Assembly (NCBI GenBank): GCA_964629645.1
Contig: CAZVSU010000099.1
Location: 1 to 7,278 of the forward strand
Direction: 5' to 3'
DNA: 7,278 bases
From: JAAKFL01 sp964629645
GTDB taxonomy: Bacteria; Chlamydiota; Chlamydiia; Chlamydiales; SLFE01
Shown here: positions 1 to 7,176 of the stretch, piece by piece
Numbering within the stretch: the first letter of the stretch is position 1
Layout of the letters: each line of letters begins with the position of its first letter
Made by a program: the position numbers and the translations under genes
The notes under the pieces: model-generated
The model's input: the letters and a program-made list of their open reading frames with translations, nothing else
What the model was told of the DNA's origin: nothing
Database searches by the model: none

Positions 1-17
1 CCTCAGAGGGCGTTTTT
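1..17 (+). terminator. Probable 3' arm of an intrinsic terminator cut by the window edge
   Basis: The window opens with a GC-rich run (CCTCAGAGGGCG) followed directly by six T's, the look of the descending arm and U-tract of a Rho-independent terminator. The matching ascending arm, expected to read CGCCCTCTGAGG, would lie outside the window, so the hairpin cannot be confirmed. If real, it ends an upstream gene and makes the next gene the start of its own transcription unit. Confidence 0.4.
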
Positions 18-88
18 TCAGAAGAGATTAAGATGTTCCCTTTATCGTGTCAACGAAATTCATTCGGCTGTACCAGAATTGAGCGACT

Positions 89-97
89 TGCCATAAT
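89..97 (+). promoter_or_regulatory. Candidate extended -10 promoter for the aldo/keto reductase
   Basis: TGCCATAAT matches the extended -10 pattern TGnTATAAT at all but one position. No good -35 box sits 17 bases upstream, which extended -10 promoters tolerate. Transcription would begin near 104, leaving a leader of about 19 bases that contains the GAGGTGA ribosome binding site at 114-120. This fits translation from the ATG at 123 and not from the upstream ATG at 33. It is a motif match only. Confidence 0.3.
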
Positions 98-122
98 CAG
101 GTTGAAAAAGAGTGAGGTGAAA

Positions 123-1163
123 ATGGAATACAGACAGTTGGGAAAAAGCGGGCTGAAAGTTCCCGTCTTAAGTTTTGGAACAGCAACATTTGGCGGAAAA
201 GGAGAGCTGTTTAAAGCGTGGGGAGAAACCGACGTCAATGAGGCGTCCCGCTTGATCGACATATGCTTGGATCACGGTGTCACGTTATTCGACACTGCAG
301 ATATTTACTCCTATGGTGTTTCTGAAGAGATTTTAGGGGCAGCGATCCAAGGGAGACGCGAAAAAGTTTTAATTTCTACGAAGGCGACGTTTCGCTTCAG
401 CGAGGAGAATCCCAACGATGTCGGCTCTTCCCGTTTCCATCTCATCAATGCCGTGGAAGGGAGTTTAAGGCGGCTTGGGGTCGACCACATCGATCTGTTT
501 CAATTACACGGGTTTGATGCATGCACTCCCATCGAAGAAACGCTCAGAACTCTCGACACACTGGTTCAAAGCGGTAAAATTCGCTACATCGGGTGCTCCA
601 ATTTTTCCGGTTGGCACCTAATGAAGTCTCTCTCCATTTCCGACAGGGAGGGTTTGGAGCGCTACGTCGCTTATCAGGGCTACTATTCATTAATTGGTCG
701 CGATTACGAAGCTGAGCTGATGCCTCTTGCGATCGATCAAGGCGTCGGCCTTCTAGCCTGGAGTCCACTGGGGTGGGGCAGGCTCACAGGTAAGATAAAC
801 CGCTCCCATCCTTCGCCTCCGAGTCAGAGCCGCCTTCACGTCACGGCCGACATGGGGCCTCCGGTCGAGGATGACACTCTTTTCACTGTTGTCGACGTCT
901 TGGAAGAGATTTCCAATGAGACGGGAAAAACCATTCCGCAAATCGCCATCAATTGGCTTTTGCAACGGCCGACAGTGGCTAATGTGATCATCGGCGCTCG
1001 CAACGAAGAGCAGCTGAAAGATAATCTTGGCGCCGTCGGATGGAACTTAAGCCAAGAACAAATGAAACGACTGGACCGGGCAAGCCAACGGGCTCTTCCC
1101 TACCCCTACTGGCACCAACTCGGCTTTGAAGAAGCCAATCCGCCGCCCGTCCCCTACGACTAG
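123..1163 (+). CDS. Aldo/keto reductase family oxidoreductase
   Basis: A 346-residue NAD(P)H-dependent cytosolic reductase of carbonyl compounds with the TIM-barrel aldo/keto reductase fold; the physiological substrate cannot be told from sequence. The N-terminus MEYRQLGKSGLKVP is the usual family opening. The catalytic tetrad is visible: Asp57 and Tyr62 in LFDTADIYSYG, Lys87 in ISTKATF and His129 in LFQLHG. RYIGCSNFSGW (154-164), LLAWSPLGWGRLTGKI (210-225) and the C-terminal NVIIGARNEEQLKDNL (287-302) are typical cofactor and barrel segments. The ATG at 123 is chosen over the in-frame ATG at 33 because GAGGTGA lies at 114-120 and the family begins there; the 30-residue extension has no family resemblance. 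The gene is complete. It is separated from the sucrose operon by 108 bases, so a functional link is not shown. The family is firm, the substrate open. Confidence 0.93.
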   Translation: MEYRQLGKSGLKVPVLSFGTATFGGKGELFKAWGETDVNEASRLIDICLDHGVTLFDTADIYSYGVSEEILGAAIQGRREKVLISTKATFRFSEENPNDVGSSRFHLINAVEGSLRRLGVDHIDLFQLHGFDACTPIEETLRTLDTLVQSGKIRYIGCSNFSGWHLMKSLSISDREGLERYVAYQGYYSLIGRDYEAELMPLAIDQGVGLLAWSPLGWGRLTGKINRSHPSPPSQSRLHVTADMGPPVEDDTLFTVVDVLEEISNETGKTIPQIAINWLLQRPTVANVIIGARNEEQLKDNLGAVGWNLSQEQMKRLDRASQRALPYPYWHQLGFEEANPPPVPYD

Positions 1164-1227
1164 CCACGAGCTGGGAGAAAGCAAACGCTTAGATGTGAGT
1201 GTTTTGTGAAATTTCGCTACCCATTTT

Positions 1228-1256
1228 TTTAGACCGTGGATTCTAAGTCCTTTAAT
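1228..1256 (+). promoter_or_regulatory. Weak candidate sigma-70 promoter for the sucrose operon
   Basis: TTTAGA (1228-1233, 4 of 6 matches to TTGACA) and TTTAAT (1251-1256, 5 of 6 matches to TATAAT) are spaced by 17 bases. Initiation would fall near 1263, only about nine bases before the ATG at 1272, giving a very short leader. The gap 1164-1271 shows no clear hairpin terminator for the reductase, although T7 at 1224-1230 stands out. Read-through from the reductase remains possible. Confidence 0.27.
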
Positions 1257-1271
1257 TGCTAATTTGCAGGT

Positions 1272-3416
1272 ATGGGTCATGATGAAGGGCTATACATCGT
1301 TTTCCTCAGCATTCACGGTCTGATCCGTAGCCGCCGGCTCGAGCTTGGAAGAGACGCCGATACCGGCGGGCAAACAAAGTATGTCGTCGAGTTGGCAAGA
1401 GCGCTCGGGGAGATGCCGGAAGTGGCTCAGGTGGACCTTCTGACACGCCTTGTGAAAGACTCCGAAGTCGATGACGACTACGGCCGCGAAGTCGAGCTCC
1501 TCTCTGACAGTGCGCGCATCATCCGAATCAAAGCCGGTCCTTCCGGCTATATTCCGAAAGAATCCCTCTGGGACCACTTGGATAATTTCGCGGACAACGC
1601 GAAAGAATGGATGAATCGTCAGCCGCGGATGCCCGATGTTTTGCACTCCCACTACGCTGATGCGGCTTACGTCGCTGTCCGGCTGAGCAATATGACGGAA
1701 ATCCCTCTTGTGCACACCGCTCATTCTCTCGGTCGCGACAAACGGCGGCGTCTACTTGCGATCGGTCTTAGCGGAGATGAAATCGAGCAAAAGTACAACA
1801 TGAAAAGACGTATCGATGCAGAAGAGGAAACGCTCGCCAATTCCGACATAGTGATCACCAGCACAAAAAATGAAATCAAAGATCAATACGAAATTTATGA
1901 TTTTTACAACCCAAGCCGGATGAGGGTCATTCCGCCGGGAATCGATCTCGAGAGTTTCCACCCCCCGATATTACGCGATGAATCTCCGGACATCAAAGTA
2001 TCGATCAGTCGGTTTTTGGATGATCCGGAAAAGCCTATGATCCTGGCGATCTCAAGGCCGGATAAGCGGAAAAATCTCAACACCTTGATGGAAGTTTACG
2101 GGCGATCCGATCGTTTGCAAGCCATGGCCAATCTCGTGGTGATTGCGGGAAATCGCGACCAAATCCGGGACATGGATGAGGGAGCGAAAGAGGTGCTCAC
2201 CGATCTTTTGATCTTAAACGATGATTACGACCTTTACGGAAAGGCCGCGATTCCCAAACACCACGCCTCCGAGGAAATCCCTGCCTTGTACCGGATGGCG
2301 GCAAGCTCCGGCGGCGTTTTTGCCAACCCTGCTCTGACCGAACCTTTCGGATTGACGCTCCTCGAGGCCGCAGCATGCGGGCTTCCTATTGTCGCAACTG
2401 AAAACGGGGGCCCAGTCGACATTGTGAACACCTGCAGGAACGGACTTCTGATCGACCCCCTCGACCATGAATCTTTGAGCCGCGCGCTGGAAAAAATTTT
2501 GAGTGACAAAAGTTATTGGCTGCAGTGCTCAAAAAACGGGTTGCAAAACATACAAAAACACTACTCTTGGCAAGCCCACGCCGAGCGTTACCTTGAAATA
2601 GTCAAACCCTTAATCGGAAAACGGAAAATTCCGACCTTCACCCCAGAAACGGAGCGGTCCCCGGTTGATCGCAACAGTGCGATCTTTTCCGACATCGACC
2701 AAAACCTGATTGGCGATCAACAATCGTTGCAGCAGCTGATCGAAGTGATCAACACCCACCGCAGCACAACCTCCTTTGGGATCGCGACAGGAAGGCGTCT
2801 CGACTCGGCTCTCAAGGCCTTCAAAGAACACGACATTCCGGTTCCCGATATCTTGATCACAAGCCTTGGGACGGAAATCTACTTTTCGTCTCATCTCACG
2901 CCCAGCAAGAGCTGGCAAAACCATATCGATCATCTTTGGAATCGCCGCGAGCTCGAACGTCTCTTAGATGACCTTCCCGGTTTGGTTTTGCAATCGGAGG
3001 ACAACCAAAGCAAGTTCAAACTCTCGTACCACTACGATCCAAAGGCGCCCGATGCTCTTTCAGTCGAAGACATCATTTCTCTCTTACGAAAAGAAGAGCA
3101 AGCGGTCAATGTGATCTTTTCCTATGGCCAGTATCTCGACATCATTCCGATCCGCGCGTCTAAAGGATTGGCGCTTCGCTATGTTGCCAACCTATGGACG
3201 ATTCCCCTAGAGAATATCTTAGCAGCCGGAGGCTCCGGCGCCGATGAAGACATTATGCGGGGCAACACAAAAGCGGTCGTCGTTGCCAATCGGCACGACG
3301 AAGAGCTTTCTAATTTAACGGATATCGACGACATCTATTTTGCCAAAAAACCTTTTGCTGCCGGGATTCTAGACGCAATCGACCACTACAACTTTTTTTC
3401 GTCGGTGACATCATGA
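1272..3416 (+). CDS. sps: Sucrose-phosphate synthase with a C-terminal, probably inactive HAD phosphatase-like domain
   Basis: A 714-residue cytosolic enzyme that makes sucrose-6-phosphate from a nucleotide sugar (usually UDP-glucose) and fructose-6-phosphate. Residues 7 to about 450 form the GT4 part: HGLIR (15-19), GRDADTGGQTKYVVELARAL (26-45), HSHYADA (125-131), HTAHSLGRDK (148-157), the nucleotide-contact segment SRPDKRKN (261-268), and EPFGLTLLE (357-365), the EX7E motif. Residues 470 to about 708 are a sucrose-phosphatase-like HAD domain. It keeps Asp474, Asp476, Thr506 and Lys631, but the normal DxDGT is DIDQN (474-478) and the normal GDSGND is GGSGAD (653-658), losing one metal-binding Asp. 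I infer it is catalytically dead and structural or regulatory. The start is forced: an in-frame TAA at 1260-1262 leaves the ATG at 1272 as the only good start, although GCAGG at 1266-1270 is too close to be a normal ribosome binding site. It is the first gene of the operon and overlaps spp by 4 bases. Confidence 0.95.
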   Translation: MGHDEGLYIVFLSIHGLIRSRRLELGRDADTGGQTKYVVELARALGEMPEVAQVDLLTRLVKDSEVDDDYGREVELLSDSARIIRIKAGPSGYIPKESLWDHLDNFADNAKEWMNRQPRMPDVLHSHYADAAYVAVRLSNMTEIPLVHTAHSLGRDKRRRLLAIGLSGDEIEQKYNMKRRIDAEEETLANSDIVITSTKNEIKDQYEIYDFYNPSRMRVIPPGIDLESFHPPILRDESPDIKVSISRFLDDPEKPMILAISRPDKRKNLNTLMEVYGRSDRLQAMANLVVIAGNRDQIRDMDEGAKEVLTDLLILNDDYDLYGKAAIPKHHASEEIPALYRMAASSGGVFANPALTEPFGLTLLEAAACGLPIVATENGGPVDIVNTCRNGLLIDPLDHESLSRALEKILSDKSYWLQCSKNGLQNIQKHYSWQAHAERYLEIVKPLIGKRKIPTFTPETERSPVDRNSAIFSDIDQNLIGDQQSLQQLIEVINTHRSTTSFGIATGRRLDSALKAFKEHDIPVPDILITSLGTEIYFSSHLTPSKSWQNHIDHLWNRRELERLLDDLPGLVLQSEDNQSKFKLSYHYDPKAPDALSVEDIISLLRKEEQAVNVIFSYGQYLDIIPIRASKGLALRYVANLWTIPLENILAAGGSGADEDIMRGNTKAVVVANRHDEELSNLTDIDDIYFAKKPFAAGILDAIDHYNFFSSVTS

Positions 3417-4210
3417 GGCGCCTTTTGCTTTGCACAGATCTGGACGGAACGCTCATCCCCAACGGGACAAAACCGGAACCTCCCGGATGTCGGAAGCGGT
3501 TTCATGAATTTGTCCTGCAGGAAGAGGTGACCCTCGCCTATGTCACCGGCCGCCACAAGAAGCTTATGGAAGAGGCCATTTCGAAGTATCAGCTGCCCCC
3601 CTCCCGCTTCGCGATTTGCGACGTCGGCACCACCATCTACGCCGATGGAAAACGGGTCGGCGGCTGGGACCGGGAGATCGATCTCGACTGGAATGGATAC
3701 TCGCGCCATGATTTAGCCGCGCTCTTTGATGGCCTGGATCATCTTACGCTGCAAGAAGAAGGCAAGCAAAACAAACACAAACTCAGCTACTATGTGCCGC
3801 TCCGCTCCGATTCCACCACTTTGCTGCAGCAAATGGAAGCGCTTCTGAAAGAGAGGGAAATTCACGCGAGTTTGATCTGGAGCGTCGATGAACAAAAAAA
3901 GGTCGGCTTGCTCGACGTCCTTCCCGAAAGTGCGACCAAACGACATGCCATCGAATTTTTGATGAAGGAGGAGGGCTTTTCTCACGAAGAGACACTCTTT
4001 GCCGGGGACAGCGGCAATGACTTGCCCGTTTTGAATAGCCCGATCCGTTCGATCCTTGTCGGAAACGCGGCCGATTCTATCAAAAATGGCATCAAAGAAG
4101 ATCGCAATCTCTACATCGCTTCGGCCAGCTATAGCGCCGGGGTTTTAGAAGGGATTGCCCACTTTCAACCGGAGGCAACCAATTGGCTGATGCAACCTTT
4201 CGACCCGTGA
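3413..4210 (+). CDS. spp: Sucrose-phosphate phosphatase (HAD superfamily, intact active site)
   Basis: A 265-residue cytosolic phosphatase that removes phosphate from sucrose-6-phosphate to give sucrose, the irreversible second step of synthesis. All four HAD motifs are present: DLDGTL with nucleophile Asp9 and acid Asp11, YVTGR with Thr45, Lys176 in ATKRHA, and AGDSGND at 197-203 with Asp199 and Asp203. The cap region includes NKHKLSYYV (120-128), like the substrate-contact segment of sucrose phosphatases and matched by SKFKLSYHY (580-588) in the synthase's own HAD domain. Length is near that of stand-alone bacterial enzymes. The start ATG overlaps the synthase stop as ATGA, with GGTGA at 3404-3408 as ribosome binding site, so translation is probably coupled. 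Other HAD-IIB sugar phosphatases, such as mannosylglycerate-type, look similar; the operon context decides the substrate. Confidence 0.9.
   Translation: MRRLLLCTDLDGTLIPNGTKPEPPGCRKRFHEFVLQEEVTLAYVTGRHKKLMEEAISKYQLPPSRFAICDVGTTIYADGKRVGGWDREIDLDWNGYSRHDLAALFDGLDHLTLQEEGKQNKHKLSYYVPLRSDSTTLLQQMEALLKEREIHASLIWSVDEQKKVGLLDVLPESATKRHAIEFLMKEEGFSHEETLFAGDSGNDLPVLNSPIRSILVGNAADSIKNGIKEDRNLYIASASYSAGVLEGIAHFQPEATNWLMQPFDP
4171..4175 (+). promoter_or_regulatory. Ribosome binding site that sets a TTG start for the fructokinase
   Basis: GGAGG, inside the end of spp, lies seven bases before the TTG at 4183, an ideal distance. The alternative in-frame start, GTG at 4207, would give a GTGA-type overlap with the spp stop but has no purine-rich site ahead of it and would cut off MADATFRP, just before the conserved VIFGEVLFD. 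Confidence 0.6.
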
Positions 4211-5103
4211 TTTTTGGCGAAGTCCTCTTCGACCAATTTGAGGATGGCCACAGCGTTTTAGGCGGCGCTCCGTTCAACGTCTCGTGGCATCTGCACGCGT
4301 TTGGGTTGAACCCCCTCTATATTTCCCGTATCGGAACTGATGCTTTTGGGAAAGAAATTAAAAAGCGGATGCGCAGCTGGAATATGGACATCTCCGGCCT
4401 GCAAGAAGATGCCGATTATCCCACAGGAACAGTGGATGTTGTCATTAAGGACACTCAACCTTTCTATAAGATCAAAGAAGAATGCGCCTACGACTTTATC
4501 GAGGCTGACCTGCTGCCTCCACTGCCGGAAAAGGGCCTTCTCTATCACGGCACGCTCGCCCTTCGAAAAAAAAGATCGAAAGAGACGCTTCGTTTTCTGA
4601 AAAAATCCCTTAAGTTTCCCATCTTTGTCGATATTAACCTAAGAGCGCCCTGGTGGAGCGAAGAGGTGGCAGAGGAGGCGATCAAATCGGCCTCTATTCT
4701 TAAACTCAATGATGAAGAACGCGATCTTTTGACCCCGAAAGGCTTGAGCGAAAGTGAAAAAGCCGACCTGCTCCTGAAGAAAGGACATCTAGAGGCCGTC
4801 ATCACAACGAAGGGAGAGAAGGGGGCTAGCGCCTGGACGTCATCGGGAGAGCTCTTGACGGTGGAACCTGTCGACAATGTGCCCATAGCCGATACGGTGG
4901 GCGCTGGCGATGCGTTCAGCAGCGTTTTCATTCTAGGCGAGGCGATGGGTTGGCCGCTTAAGGAAACGTTGCAAAGAGCGCAAGCATTTGCCAACGCCAT
5001 CGTCGGCATTCGCGGGGCAACGACGGGCGACAGATCTCTTTATTCACCATTTATTCAAACTTGGGAACTGCCATGTACGAGGAAATTTCACATTCGCTCT
5101 TAA
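4183..5103 (+). CDS. scrK: Fructokinase, PfkB/ribokinase family
   Basis: A 306-residue cytosolic sugar kinase, assigned to ATP-dependent phosphorylation of fructose to fructose-6-phosphate. It opens with VIFGEVLFDQFEDG (9-22) and GGAPFNVSWHLHAFG (27-41), the sugar-binding N-terminal PfkB signature. YISRIGTDAFG (46-56) and YPTGTVDV (79-86) follow. The second PfkB signature DTVGAGDAFSS (237-247) carries the catalytic base Asp243 and the anion hole. The start is TTG, chosen for the GGAGG seven bases upstream. The gene overlaps spp by 28 bases and amylosucrase by 31 bases, so its last eleven residues (LPCTRKFHIRS) are encoded by bases that also encode the amylosucrase N-terminus. Fructose as substrate is inferred from position between sucrose synthesis and a fructose-releasing enzyme; related kinases act on other sugars. 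A run of eight A's (4566-4573) is the only odd base pattern. Confidence 0.9.
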   Translation: MADATFRPVIFGEVLFDQFEDGHSVLGGAPFNVSWHLHAFGLNPLYISRIGTDAFGKEIKKRMRSWNMDISGLQEDADYPTGTVDVVIKDTQPFYKIKEECAYDFIEADLLPPLPEKGLLYHGTLALRKKRSKETLRFLKKSLKFPIFVDINLRAPWWSEEVAEEAIKSASILKLNDEERDLLTPKGLSESEKADLLLKKGHLEAVITTKGEKGASAWTSSGELLTVEPVDNVPIADTVGAGDAFSSVFILGEAMGWPLKETLQRAQAFANAIVGIRGATTGDRSLYSPFIQTWELPCTRKFHIRS

Positions 5104-7037
5104 ATGAGATCCTCAAGGAGATCTCTGACGAAATCCAAGGAAACGATCTTGAGCATTTTTATATCAGGCTGGGAGCGAATTTCTATACCATCCATAATCT
5201 TTTTCACACGCTTTACGGAGAGCGCGACGACTTCAAGGAAAAGATCACGTCCTTAGTCTACGTCCTGGCCAAACGTTTCGTGGAGCGGCGGCAGGATCTC
5301 AAAGAAATCGACATGCTGCGTGAAAAAAACTACAACTGGTTTCTCAGCAAACGACTGGTCGGAATGGCGCTCTATGCAAAAGGATTCAACAAAACGCTTC
5401 AGGGGATCAACGATAAAATCTCTTATTTCGAAGATTTGGGAATCAATTTGATCCATATCATGCCCATACTCAAGTGTCCTCCCAAAAAAAGCGACGGAGG
5501 GTATGCCGTCAGTGACTTTCACCAAATCGACCCATCCGTCGGCACGATGGAAGATTTGGAGGAGCTGTCGCGAAAACTGCAGAGTCGAAACATCTATTTG
5601 GTCCTCGATGTCGTCGTCAACCACACGTCGAATGAGCATGACTGGGCACGGCGCGCCAAAAAAGGAGAAAGGCAATACGAAGATTACTATTTTTGCTTCA
5701 AAGATAGAGAGATTCCCGATCGGTTTGAAGAGGGCATGCCGGAAGTGTTCCCGGAATCCTCGCCCGGCAACTTCACCTGGGATCCCGACATGGAAAAATG
5801 GGTCATGACCGTCTTTCACGATTACCAATGGGACCTGAACTACACAAATCCGAATGTCTTCATCGAAATGATCGACGTCATTCTCTTTTGGGCCAATCAG
5901 GGCGTCGATGTCATACGGCTCGATGCCGTCGCCTTCCTCTGGAAAAAGATCGGCACCACATGCCAAAACGAAAGAGAGGCCCACCTCATCTTGCAGATGA
6001 TGAAAGATTGCTGTCAGGTCACGGCACCCGGCACACTTTTCATCGCCGAAGCTATTGTCGCCCCTTCGGAGATCAGCAAATATTTCGGTGAAGACGCAAT
6101 CTTTGCCAAAGAGTGCGAAATTGCCTATAACGCCACCCTAATGGCGCTGCTCTGGGATGCGATTGCCACGAAAAACTCCAAACTTCTTTATGAAGGGGTG
6201 CTGAACCTACCCGATAAACTGGACCGCGCCACTTGGCTCAACTATGTCCGCTGCCACGATGATATTGGACTGGGCTTCGAAGACCGGGATATTATCAGCG
6301 CAGGCTACGAGCCGATGAAGCACAGAAAGTTCTTAATCGATTACTACACGGGAAACTATGACGATTCCATCGCGAGAGGGATGCCCTTTGCCCGCAACTT
6401 AAAAACAGGCGACGCTCGGATTTCAGGTTCCCTTTCTTCACTTGCGGGACTAGAAGTCGCCTTGAAAGAAAACGACAGCGATCTTATCGATAACGCAGTC
6501 AAACGCATTCTTCTTCTGCACAGCATTATTCTCTCGTTCGGCGGGATCCCGCTGATTTATTACGGTGATGAACTGGGCTGCACAAACGATTATTCCCAGC
6601 TGGAGGGGACCTCTGAAGAAAAGCAAGACAGCCGATGGATTCACCGGCCGATCATTGACTGGGAAAAGGCCGAGCGCCGCCATCGCAAAGGAACGACAGA
6701 GCACGCTCTCTTTTATCAGCTCAAGCACATGATCTCTATCCGGAAAGAGCTGGAGGCATTTTCCGATTTCAACAACCGCATTCTGATCGAAACCGGCAAC
6801 AAGCACCTGTTAGCGTACGTCCGTTCGCGTATCATGACCCCAAGCGATCACATCTTTGTCGTGGTGAACTTTGACAGCAAGCCGCAAACAATGGGGCTAG
6901 ACGTTATGATCAAGTGCGGCTTCGAAAATCCGACTTTCTTTCACGACGCCATAAGTGGACGAAGACCCGAAATCGAGGAAGAAAAAATGATCATTCCCCC
7001 CTACTCTTTCTACTGGATCCGCTCCATCTCGATCTAG
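5073..7037 (+). CDS. ams: Amylosucrase (glycoside hydrolase family 13)
   Basis: A 654-residue enzyme that transfers glucose from sucrose to an alpha-1,4-glucan and releases fructose; it can also hydrolyse sucrose or make isomers. Residues 1 to about 90 are the helical N-terminal domain, followed by a (beta/alpha)8 barrel. Visible GH13 elements: DVVVNHTSNE (179-188), VIRLDAVAF with nucleophile Asp284 and Arg282, FIAEAIV with acid/base Glu326, and CHDDIG with His395 and Asp396. Asp141 in SDGGYAV and Arg521 in QDSRWIHR correspond to the active-site salt bridge of Neisseria amylosucrase. The B'-type insertion after HDD (about 400-460, with GMPFARNLKTGDARISG) favours amylosucrase over sucrose phosphorylase. 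There is no signal peptide, so it is cytosolic. The ATG at 5073 is preferred to the in-frame TTG at 5061, with GGGAA at 5063-5067 as a modest binding site. The stop TAG is the first base triplet of a repeat copy. Sucrose hydrolase is the main alternative. Confidence 0.93.
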   Translation: MYEEISHSLLNEILKEISDEIQGNDLEHFYIRLGANFYTIHNLFHTLYGERDDFKEKITSLVYVLAKRFVERRQDLKEIDMLREKNYNWFLSKRLVGMALYAKGFNKTLQGINDKISYFEDLGINLIHIMPILKCPPKKSDGGYAVSDFHQIDPSVGTMEDLEELSRKLQSRNIYLVLDVVVNHTSNEHDWARRAKKGERQYEDYYFCFKDREIPDRFEEGMPEVFPESSPGNFTWDPDMEKWVMTVFHDYQWDLNYTNPNVFIEMIDVILFWANQGVDVIRLDAVAFLWKKIGTTCQNEREAHLILQMMKDCCQVTAPGTLFIAEAIVAPSEISKYFGEDAIFAKECEIAYNATLMALLWDAIATKNSKLLYEGVLNLPDKLDRATWLNYVRCHDDIGLGFEDRDIISAGYEPMKHRKFLIDYYTGNYDDSIARGMPFARNLKTGDARISGSLSSLAGLEVALKENDSDLIDNAVKRILLLHSIILSFGGIPLIYYGDELGCTNDYSQLEGTSEEKQDSRWIHRPIIDWEKAERRHRKGTTEHALFYQLKHMISIRKELEAFSDFNNRILIETGNKHLLAYVRSRIMTPSDHIFVVVNFDSKPQTMGLDVMIKCGFENPTFFHDAISGRRPEIEEEKMIIPPYSFYWIRSISI

Positions 7038-7053
7038 GGAACGTCTTAAAATT
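7035..7053 (+). repeat. Imperfect copy of the 19-base repeat arm, overlapping the amylosucrase stop codon
   Basis: TAGGGAACGTCTTAAAATT matches the arm at 7177-7195 at 17 of 19 positions, in the same orientation, and is therefore an imperfect inverted match to 7208-7226. Its first three bases are the amylosucrase stop codon. The match ends sharply on both sides, as expected of a defined unit. Chance similarity is unlikely at this length within 150 bases. Confidence 0.72.
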
Positions 7054-7176
7054 GACAAGATTCTCCTCTTATTTGTTGCACTTCCCGTGGTTATTTTTCG
7101 TCTGGTCGAGAAAAACCCTTTCTGTATTCTAGGTCTTTTTCCCGCGCTCATCCTTTGTTGTGTATGTTTAAGATAT

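Noticed and set aside
33..122. In-frame N-terminal extension of the aldo/keto reductase from the ATG at 33
   Set aside because: The extra 30 residues do not resemble a signal peptide or the family, and a clear GAGGTGA site precedes the ATG at 123, which matches the family N-terminus.
1164..1230. Intrinsic terminator after the aldo/keto reductase using the T7 run at 1224-1230
   Set aside because: No GC-rich stem can be formed directly ahead of the T-run; the AAACGCT/AGTGTTT pairing at about 1185-1204 has mismatches and is too distant.
4566..4573. A8 run in the fructokinase gene as a programmed slippage site
   Set aside because: Slippage would lead to early stops, the downstream PfkB signature is in the normal frame, and A7 runs also occur in spp and amylosucrase, so it looks like ordinary lysine/arginine coding.
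5253..5984. Antisense open frame of 243 codons within the amylosucrase gene
   Set aside because: It lies wholly opposite a strongly conserved GH13 coding region, has no recognisable domain and is best explained as a codon-bias shadow.
1272..7037. CRISPR, tRNA, rRNA, riboswitch or prophage signals
   Set aside because: No repeat-spacer pattern, cloverleaf-like or rRNA-like segments, or phage-type genes are visible; the span is fully explained by the four sugar-metabolism genes.
6897..7151. Antisense open frame of 84 codons across the end of amylosucrase and the repeat
   Set aside because: It is basic and low in recognisable features, and overlaps conserved coding sequence and the repeat; no family match is apparent.
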